From positions 1-9,554 of the forward strand of contig JAJZJD010000014.1 of assembly GCA_021828445.1 (NCBI GenBank): a DNA stretch of 9,554 nucleotides. The letters run 5' to 3'. The position numbers and the translations under genes are program-made. Of the stretch, positions 1-4,222 are shown piece after piece (position 1 is the stretch's first letter; each line of letters begins with the position of its first letter). The notes under the pieces are model-generated. The model was given only the letters and a program-made list of their open reading frames with translations. It made no database searches and had not been told where the DNA came from. This stretch comes from a bacterium. Lineage in GTDB: Bacteria > SZUA-79 > Acidulodesulfobacterales > Acidulodesulfobacteraceae.

Positions 1-467
1 GAAATATTTTAAAAGTATCGGCTAAAGGCGACGGTTCTAAAAACAGCCGCGAAAGAGAAATTAAATTAAATTCAGAACAAAAAAACACTCTTTTGGAAGC
101 AAAAGCATTTTTAAAAGAAAATCATCTAAAAAATCTCAATATAGGAACAATAAAACAAGGGCGGAACTTTGCAAACAATACTTTAAAATCTTTCCGCGCA
201 GAAACCAACCTGTATTTTCATTATCACGGCGAAAGGCACTGGACTGCCCATGAGGCATACAAGGAAGCATGGAAGTTAAAGGGATACAATAATATCGAGT
301 GCAGGGCAAGGACGGGAGGGGGTAAAGCCGAGTGGCTCGGCGGCATATTGGAAAAGACCGGGCTGTCCAAGTCTGAATTTCAAACTATAGATAAAGAAAT
401 CAGGCAGTATATATCGCGAGACCTCGGACACGAAAGGATTGAAATAACAAATAGGTATCTGGGGTGA
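1..467 (+). CDS. Tyrosine recombinase (phage-type integrase), C-terminal part, 5' truncated by the window
   Basis: The reading frame is open from base 3 to the TGA at 465-467, so the true start lies before the window; the internal TTG at 93 is not a likely start. What remains is the catalytic half of a tyrosine recombinase. It contains the basic strand SAKGDGSKNSRER (a candidate catalytic lysine), the HGERH box with the catalytic arginine at 234-236, and the terminal LGHERIEITNRYLG, with histidine at 429-431 and the nucleophilic tyrosine at 456-458, only two residues from the end. The spacing resembles the shorter integrase-domain proteins (Integrase_1-like) more than lambda integrase; this subfamily call is from memory. 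Such enzymes cut and rejoin DNA through a 3'-phosphotyrosyl link and integrate or excise mobile elements. All visible catalytic residues are present, so it may be functional. It is probably co-transcribed with the next gene. Confidence 0.85.
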   Translation, partial: NILKVSAKGDGSKNSREREIKLNSEQKNTLLEAKAFLKENHLKNLNIGTIKQGRNFANNTLKSFRAETNLYFHYHGERHWTAHEAYKEAWKLKGYNNIECRARTGGGKAEWLGGILEKTGLSKSEFQTIDKEIRQYISRDLGHERIEITNRYLG

Positions 468-472
468 ATTAA

Positions 473-877
473 TTGAAAAATTTATCGAATAATATTGACC
501 AGTTCTGTGTGAGAGTTAGCGGCGGAGAGATTCCAAAAGTCGAAGCTACCAAAAAATTTATAGAAAATCAGATTAAAGAATTGCTTATTGACAAATTTTT
601 CCACGCTAAAGTTTTAAAACGCAATCCGGGGCATATTTCGCTTGTTGAAGTCGATATAATGCCGCAGCCGGAAAACATCAAAGAAATCTCAAAGATATGC
701 AGGGAAAAGATAGAATTTACACTAAGGAAAATTAACGATTGGGAAGAATTTGAATATATGCAAAACGACTTGTTCAAAAGAAAAAAAAGTAGATTAAGGA
801 GAAAAGCAAAACGGAAAAGAAAAAGAATTTTAAAGGCAATATATCGGGGCTTTGCCCCGAACCCCACTTCTTTTTGA
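473..877 (+). CDS. Small basic hypothetical protein
   Basis: This 134-residue protein starts at TTG 473, five bases after the integrase stop. A GGGGTGA stretch at 461-467 overlaps that stop and could serve as ribosome-binding site, so the two genes are probably one transcript. I do not recognise a family. Residues 1-95 are mixed, with a conserved-looking core (EATKKFI and KVLKRNPG, about residues 25-55). Residues 103-123 are almost entirely Lys and Arg, suggesting nucleic-acid binding. The last residues, RGFAPNPTSF, are encoded by a hairpin element, and the stop codon at 875-877 lies inside a second hairpin. The original C-terminus may therefore have been replaced when that element inserted. 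A decayed copy of residues about 19-55 occurs at 1644-1757, which supports this being a real gene family and not a chance frame. The position beside an integrase suggests a mobile-element accessory role, but no function can be assigned. Confidence 0.6.
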   Translation: MKNLSNNIDQFCVRVSGGEIPKVEATKKFIENQIKELLIDKFFHAKVLKRNPGHISLVEVDIMPQPENIKEISKICREKIEFTLRKINDWEEFEYMQNDLFKRKKSRLRRKAKRKRKRILKAIYRGFAPNPTSF

Positions 878-890
878 TGTCAAAAAGAAG
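844..890. terminator. Double hairpin between convergent genes, terminator-like repeat element
   Basis: Two perfect inverted repeats lie side by side. The first is TCGGGGC / GCCCCGA with loop TTT (844-860). The second is CTTCTTTTTGA / TCAAAAAGAAG, an 11-bp stem around TG (867-890). A weaker pair, AAAAATC / GATTTTT, follows at 917-923 and 934-940. On the plus strand a T-rich run (868-875) comes shortly after the GC hairpin, as in an intrinsic terminator. The element sits between the plus-strand basic protein gene and the minus-strand DUF2442 remnant, a fitting place for a two-way terminator. From memory, GGGGCTTTGCCCCGAACCCC followed by a TTCTTTTTG hairpin recurs in many bacterial genomes as a dispersed repeat, so this may also be a repetitive element. 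It overlaps the 3' end of the preceding gene. Confidence 0.55.
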
Positions 891-985
891 CAAAAACCAG
901 TTGGGTATTGAAAGGCAAAAATCAAATTCTCAAGATTTTTTGATAAAACGAAAGAAAAGTAGTTGCCGACGCATCCTAAGCTCGT

Positions 986-1257
986 TTATACACGTTTATA
1001 TGTAAGACCCTGCATGCTCCGCGATATCTTATCATAAACTGATTCCGGTGCAATGTCCAATCCGTCAGTCCAAGATAAAACAAAGAGTTCCTCATCTATA
1101 TATAAAATTTTAAAAAATAATTAAAATCGGAAAACCTCTTAAATACCGCTTTTTTTATATAATCTTCCAAATCCACAATGCCCCGTTTTCCGTCTGCGAA
1201 TGTTATCTCCAATTTATATCTACCCATATGTTTAGCTTCCTTAATATCGTAATACAT
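986..1257 (-). pseudogene. DUF2442 protein gene, frameshifted
   Basis: Read on the minus strand from ATG 1257-1255, the sequence gives MYYDIKEAKHMGRYKLEIT, then FADGKRGIVDLEDYIKKAVF and KRFSDFNYFLKFYI, and stops at TAG 1098-1096. Moving the frame by two bases in the TATATATA run at 1097-1104 restores DEELFVLSWTDGLDIAPESV and the rest, to TAA 988-986. Together these match the usual order and length of DUF2442 (about 90 residues). The break is therefore a gain of one TA unit in a dinucleotide run, or a sequencing slip. AAGGG stands about 7 bases before the ATG. The gene follows a DUF4160 remnant by 19 bases, the normal partner arrangement. DUF4160-DUF2442 pairs have been discussed as toxin-antitoxin-like modules; function is not established. 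It is too short and broken to appear as a long open frame. Confidence 0.75.
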
Positions 1258-1276
1258 AATTAATCCCTTGTTTTTG

Positions 1277-1333
1277 TTATTTTAAGGGTTCTACCGGAAA
1301 AAGGTTTTTATTTTCAACCACCATTTTCCAACC
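1277..1333 (-). pseudogene. DUF4160 protein gene, C-terminal remnant
   Basis: On the minus strand, the codons ending at TAA 1279-1277 read GWKMVVENKNLFPVEPLK. This resembles the conserved C-terminal end of DUF4160 proteins (a W, then a short linker and a P-x-x-I/V-E-P-L ending). Its place 19 bases upstream of the DUF2442 start is the typical gene order for this pair, which is the strongest support. Further upstream in the same frame there is no DUF4160-like sequence and a TAG interrupts it, so about three quarters of the gene is missing. The truncation point coincides with a small hairpin at 1331-1347, so it may be a recombination or insertion junction. Confidence 0.5.
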
Positions 1334-1347
1334 GCGCCATACGCGGT
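1331..1347. repeat. Short perfect inverted repeat at the DUF4160 truncation point
   Basis: ACCGCG and CGCGGT form a 6-bp perfect stem around a 5-base loop (CCATA). It is GC-rich in an AT-rich stretch and lies exactly where recognisable DUF4160 sequence ends. It could be a remnant end of a lost element. No target-site duplication was found. Confidence 0.35.
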
Positions 1348-1423
1348 GGTGGGTGAAAGTAAGAGAATAACTGAATCTTATATCATTAATTGGGGAAATC
1401 ATTAGAAAGGAATGTGGCTAAAC

Positions 1424-1469
1424 AAGGCAAGCTCCCATCGGGCTCACCTCCTGTTCATCTTGCCTTTTT
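1424..1469 (+). other. GC-rich hairpin with a CACCTCCT loop, possible small RNA or terminator
   Basis: AAGGCAAG at 1424-1431 pairs perfectly with CTTGCCTT at 1459-1466, and TTT follows, as in an intrinsic terminator. The 27-base loop is C-rich and contains CTCCC and CACCTCCT, the latter identical to the anti-Shine-Dalgarno core at the 3' end of 16S rRNA. On the plus strand this could be the 3' hairpin of a small RNA that binds ribosome-binding sites. The plainer reading is that the loop is just the complement of a minus-strand ribosome-binding site, AGGAGGTGA at 1444-1452, whose ATG at 1438-1436 opens only a six-residue frame ending at 1418. The block from about 1412 to 1500 is visibly richer in G and C than its surroundings. 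No promoter was identified for a plus-strand transcript. Confidence 0.3.
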
Positions 1470-1575
1470 GCATCCAGGCGAGACGACCGTATCTTTCAGT
1501 GTTTGGATTAAGTTTATTGTAAACCTTCTTCACATATTTTGTCAAATGGAACAGAAACCGAAGTTTAAAATATAA
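1444..1575 (-). pseudogene. Minus-strand open-frame remnant, unknown protein
   Basis: Between TAA 1578-1576 and TGA 1446-1444 the minus strand has 43 open codons without an obvious start near the beginning. The translation is strongly basic, with segments HLTKYVKKVYNKLNP and YGRLAWMQKGKMNRR, and looks more protein-like than the opposite-strand frame starting TTG at 1390. I do not recognise the family. The stop overlaps AGGAGGTGA, an ideal ribosome-binding site followed 8 bases later by an ATG. That is the layout of translationally coupled operon genes, so this is probably the tail of a deleted gene that preceded another minus-strand gene. The DUF4160 and DUF2442 remnants lie downstream in the same direction. 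Confidence 0.3.
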
Positions 1576-1600
1576 TTAATAACTTTCTTTTTTATAATTT

Positions 1601-1627
1601 AATTTGATACAATAATTTAATCAAATT
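1601..1627. repeat. AT-rich inverted repeat
   Basis: AATTTGAT at 1601-1608 and ATCAAATT at 1620-1627 form an 8-bp stem with an 11-base loop. It lies between the minus-strand remnant and the decayed copy of the small basic protein gene. There is no adjacent T-run, so a terminator role is weakly supported. In sequence this AT-rich it could arise by chance. Confidence 0.25.
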
Positions 1628-1643
1628 CAATTCAGATTACAGA

Positions 1644-1757
1644 GAGTTTCTAAAAACTGAAGCTACTAAAAAGTTTATTTAAAAACAAATAAGATAATTG
1701 CTTATTGATAAGTATTCTCATTCTAAAGTTTTAAAACGCAATCCGGGCATTAGTGGT
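1644..1757 (+). pseudogene. Decayed partial copy of the small basic protein gene
   Basis: This stretch aligns with codons about 19-55 of the gene at 473-877 (bases 527 to about 640). Translated in frame it reads EFLKTEATKKFI-stop-KQIR-stop-LLIDKYSHSKVLKRNPG, against EIPKVEATKKFI-E-NQIK-E-LLIDKFFHAKVLKRNPG in the intact copy. Both stops, TAA at 1680-1682 and 1695-1697, replace GAA codons. A run of 20 bases from the AAAGTTTTAAAACGCAATCC region is identical in the two copies. Similarity fades after about 1752, where one base is missing from the GGGG run. No start codon or remaining C-terminus is visible. It is a dead paralogue or duplicated fragment, showing that the segment was duplicated or re-acquired before decay. 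Confidence 0.8.
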
Positions 1758-1816
1758 ATACTTATCGAATTATAGGAAAATATATGGAAGACTATATGGG
1801 AATCGTGCTTTATTCG

Positions 1817-1844
1817 TTGCTTTAATTTTTTAAAATATTATAAT
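1817..1844 (+). promoter_or_regulatory. Candidate promoter of the Kiwa genes
   Basis: TTGCTT at 1817-1822 and a perfect TATAAT at 1839-1844 are separated by 16 bases. Transcription would start near 1851 and leave a leader of about 30 bases before the chosen kwaA start at 1882. The -35 box is weak (only TTG matches). The -10 box lies within a perfect 18-bp palindrome, ATATTATAATTATAATAT, at 1835-1852, which also contains a second TATAAT at 1845-1850. The palindrome could be an operator, but in AT-rich DNA it may be fortuitous. Confidence 0.4.
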
Positions 1845-1881
1845 TATAATATCTAATTTACAATTGGAAAAAGATAAAAAA

Positions 1882-2403
1882 ATGTTAAATAAAGTGACAA
1901 AATTATTTTTGGTCTCGACCTCTTTTGCCCCTGTTTTATTAACTTTATGGTTTTCCAAGTTCAGTAAAAATTGGTATTTTATTGACGGGTTATGGTATTT
2001 AATAATAACCGCGGTTTTAATTTTGTTCTGTTTTTTAATCCTAAAATCGTCAGAAGAATATCTTGAGAAATTGCCCATAAAGATTAAATCTTTATCCACG
2101 TCAGACAAAGAAATAATTGCTTTTATTATTGTTTATTTATTGCCGTTAATTAATAAATATTCCTTTCAAATAAATAGCAAACTTTTAATTTTTATTATAG
2201 CACTGCTTTTTATTAGCGTGTGGACTACAAATAGCTATCATTTCAACCCTTTGCTTGGTCTATTCGGATATCATTTTTATGAAGTCACAATAGAAGGAGA
2301 TATAACATATATTTTAATAACTCGAAAAAATCTAGTTAATTCGAAACAAATAAAAACCGTTGTTCAAATTTCAGACTATATGTTATTGGAGACAGGAGAT
2401 TAA
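1882..2403 (+). CDS. kwaA: KwaA-like membrane protein of the Kiwa anti-phage system
   Basis: The protein has 173 residues from ATG 1882. A TTG at 1864 would add six residues but lacks a ribosome-binding site; GGAAAAAG at 1866-1873 precedes the ATG, though its spacing is loose. Four hydrophobic stretches are visible (about residues 5-24, 33-54, 77-91 and 101-114), followed by a short soluble tail. The tail begins NPLLGLFGYHFYEV, which I associate with KwaA-type proteins. In Kiwa, KwaA is the inner-membrane component, reported to sense phage at the attachment site and to form a supercomplex with KwaB. The gene overlaps the following DUF4868 gene by one base (TAATG), the expected Kiwa layout. 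Base composition is very AT-rich, unlike the genes to the right. Identification rests on membrane topology, the tail motif and the partner, so it is less certain than that of KwaB. Confidence 0.68.
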   Translation: MLNKVTKLFLVSTSFAPVLLTLWFSKFSKNWYFIDGLWYLIITAVLILFCFLILKSSEEYLEKLPIKIKSLSTSDKEIIAFIIVYLLPLINKYSFQINSKLLIFIIALLFISVWTTNSYHFNPLLGLFGYHFYEVTIEGDITYILITRKNLVNSKQIKTVVQISDYMLLETGD

Positions 2404-3275
2404 TGGGTGCAAAATTAAATTTATTTGTCCAACTAAAAGATGGTTCTATTAAGAGAATTAATGTCAGCCTCGCGGTTCAAAAGAAAGTAACTGAATACTT
2501 TGTTTGTCTTAAAAATGTTTTTTATACTGACCAAACTGACGAAATTAATTTTGATGGTCGTTACAGTATTGATGAATGCGATAAAATATTTGCTATTAAA
2601 AATTTTAAAATTGACGAAAATATATTAAAAGCTCTGCAAAATCCGCTTGAGTACGAAATTGTTAAAATGAATGAAGACGAAAATAACATTAAAGGTATTA
2701 TTTGCGGGTTTTGGAATGATAATGAAAAATATGCGTTATTTCAGGCATTTGATTGCGGGAAACTTTTGTCGAAAAAATTTACATTAATACATTCTGGTAA
2801 TACTTTTACAAAACTATCGGAACCTGGCATTATCATTAATGATAGAATTGATGCGTTATTTATAGATAAAGATAATAAATTAATTTTTAATTCGTATAAT
2901 AATGCCAAAAGATTATTTGATTTATCAGAATATTATAAAGAAGCTACCGATGAAGACTTAAAGAATTTTGCGAAAGATGAATTATTTTTTTGTGAAGATA
3001 TAGATTGGTTTATTAAAAATTCTGATTCCGTTATACGCAAAAAAGTTGCGCTTCTTACTAAAAATGATGTCCTAAAAGTAGTATCTTTTGAGAAAATAAA
3101 TAAAATATCTAAAAAATTTGGTATAACAATTGAAAATATTGAAAATAATAAAATTAAGTTTCCGAAAGATAAAAAGCAAATAAAAGAAATTGTAAAATTG
3201 TTAGAAGAGGATTATTTTGAGTCAATTTTTACGAAAAGAAAATGTATAACAAACTCAAAACAATATTTAGAATAA
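2403..3275 (+). CDS. kwaB: KwaB-like DUF4868 protein of the Kiwa anti-phage system
   Basis: This 290-residue soluble protein starts at ATG 2403, whose A is the last base of the kwaA stop. AGGAG at 2394-2398 lies 4 bases upstream, so translation is probably coupled. Residues about 100-285 follow the DUF4868 pattern: a YALFQAFD strand, then LSKKFTLIHSGNTFTKL, the IIINDRIDALFIDKDNKLIF segment (the usual 'I.ID.ifi..-.lfI.nk' region), YNNAKRLFDL, and a C-terminal YFESIFTKRKCITNSKQYL resembling the family's closing motif. Length is close to the roughly 300 residues usual for KwaB. In Kiwa, KwaB is the cytoplasmic DNA-binding effector that stalls phage replication after activation through KwaA; this is known for the family, not shown here. 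No signal peptide or membrane segment is present. No terminator was found after the gene. Confidence 0.8.
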   Translation: MGAKLNLFVQLKDGSIKRINVSLAVQKKVTEYFVCLKNVFYTDQTDEINFDGRYSIDECDKIFAIKNFKIDENILKALQNPLEYEIVKMNEDENNIKGIICGFWNDNEKYALFQAFDCGKLLSKKFTLIHSGNTFTKLSEPGIIINDRIDALFIDKDNKLIFNSYNNAKRLFDLSEYYKEATDEDLKNFAKDELFFCEDIDWFIKNSDSVIRKKVALLTKNDVLKVVSFEKINKISKKFGITIENIENNKIKFPKDKKQIKEIVKLLEEDYFESIFTKRKCITNSKQYLE

Positions 3276-3387
3276 TATAATGTGGCAATTTTATATAAAT
3301 TTTGCTCTTTAAGAACTTTAAATAAATCTTTTATAAGAATAAATGTTAAATTATTTATATTTTATTTAGCTTAAAATATTTTAAAAC
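3276..3387. other. AT-rich spacer with a palindrome abutting the methyltransferase start
   Basis: The 112 bases between kwaB and the methyltransferase gene are almost entirely A and T. They contain the perfect 14-bp palindrome TTAAAATATTTTAA at 3371-3384, ending 3 bases before the GTG start. Its core recurs as TTAAAATATT at 1830-1839, just before kwaA. It could be an operator, yet chance is likely at this composition. No convincing -35/-10 pair at proper spacing and no terminator could be picked out, although the length suggests a separate promoter for the downstream genes. Confidence 0.3.
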
Positions 3388-4212
3388 GTGGATAAATTGT
3401 TTAAAGTCGATCCAAAATCCAGATTCATAAGATATCCCGGCGGAAAACAAAGATTGTTATCTTATATTATGCCGCATCTTCCAAACCCGGAAGATATAAA
3501 AGGGTTTTTTATTGAGCCTTTTGTTGGTGGTGGCTCCGTTTTTTTTGCATTAGCACCGCAAAAGGCGTTATTATCGGATATTAATCCAGTTTTAATAGAC
3601 CTATATAAAGGATTAAAAAAATATCCATTAAAGGTATGGGAACTATTTCAAGGCTTTCCTATAACAAAGGAAGGTTATTACCTAGTGAGAGATTGTCAAA
3701 AAAAAGATAATCTGGCATATAGGGCGGCTAGGACACTTTATTTAAATCGAACATGTTTTAAAGGAATGTGGCGAGAAAATTCGAATGGACAATTTAACGT
3801 TGGTTACGGAGGACAGGATAGAAGATGGGTTGTTAATAAAGAAACTTTATTGTCTGTATCCGAATTTTTAAAACGAGCTAAGTTAATAAGCAGCGACTTT
3901 GAGGAAGTTATAGAGATCTGCAACAAAAAAGATTTCATTTTTTTAGATCCACCATATAAGCCTGGTGAAAAAGAACTTAGGCATAGTCATTACGTTTATT
4001 CTAAATTTAATTACGACAGCCACAAAAGACTGGCGAGATGTTTAAATAAAGCTACGAAAAGAGGTATACGATGGGCAATGACGACATCTGGCCATATTGA
4101 TATTACATCTTTGTTTTATGGATGCAAGATTATATCATTTGCTAAGGGCACGGGTCATAAACCAGGAATAATATCTGAAAACCCAGGAGAAGTGTTAATA
4201 TGTAATTATTAG
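3388..4212 (+). CDS. D12-class (Dam-type) DNA N6-adenine methyltransferase
   Basis: The 274-residue protein carries the motifs of MethyltransfD12 enzymes in order: RYPGGK at 15-20 (motif X), EPFVGGG at 43-49 (motif I, S-adenosylmethionine binding), SDIN at 63-66 (motif II), NRTCFKGMWREN at 120-131, catalytic DPPY at 187-190 (motif IV) and the closing EVLICNY. All catalytic residues are intact and the length fits Dam-like enzymes. It transfers a methyl group to adenine N6 in a specific site; GATC is possible but cannot be read from the sequence. The start is GTG 3388, because an in-frame TAA stands at 3382-3384 and the next methionine falls after motif X. A ribosome-binding site is not evident, so expression may be weak. 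Ten bases separate it from the herA-like gene. In this setting it probably protects host DNA from the HerA-NurA pair, or helps define its target (inference). Confidence 0.9.
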   Translation: MDKLFKVDPKSRFIRYPGGKQRLLSYIMPHLPNPEDIKGFFIEPFVGGGSVFFALAPQKALLSDINPVLIDLYKGLKKYPLKVWELFQGFPITKEGYYLVRDCQKKDNLAYRAARTLYLNRTCFKGMWRENSNGQFNVGYGGQDRRWVVNKETLLSVSEFLKRAKLISSDFEEVIEICNKKDFIFLDPPYKPGEKELRHSHYVYSKFNYDSHKRLARCLNKATKRGIRWAMTTSGHIDITSLFYGCKIISFAKGTGHKPGIISENPGEVLICNY

Positions 4213-4215
4213 GAG
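4211..4215 (+). promoter_or_regulatory. Ribosome-binding site of the herA-like gene
   Basis: AGGAG overlaps the methyltransferase TAG stop and lies 7 bases before ATG 4223. It settles that start and indicates that the two genes are read from one messenger. Confidence 0.75.
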
Positions 4216-4222
4216 AAAATTT

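Noticed and set aside
568..867. Minus-strand 99-codon frame
   Set aside because: It is antisense to the small basic protein gene; its Phe/Leu-rich translation is what Lys/Arg/Glu-rich AT-rich coding sequence gives on the other strand.
1331..1347. IS200/IS605-type end hairpin or omega RNA
   Set aside because: A single 6-bp hairpin with no transposase or TnpB frame nearby is insufficient.
1390..1575. Plus-strand 61-codon frame starting at TTG
   Set aside because: No ribosome-binding site, rich in Pro/Ser and hydrophobic residues in a pattern unlike a protein, and it lies antisense to a more protein-like minus-strand remnant and across the hairpin.
878..1860. CRISPR array or tRNA in the gene-poor gap
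   Set aside because: No regularly spaced repeats and no cloverleaf with a TTCGA-type arm were seen; the repeated sequence is a single diverged gene copy.
1830..2108. Minus-strand 92-codon frame
   Set aside because: Antisense to kwaA and its promoter region, with no family resemblance.
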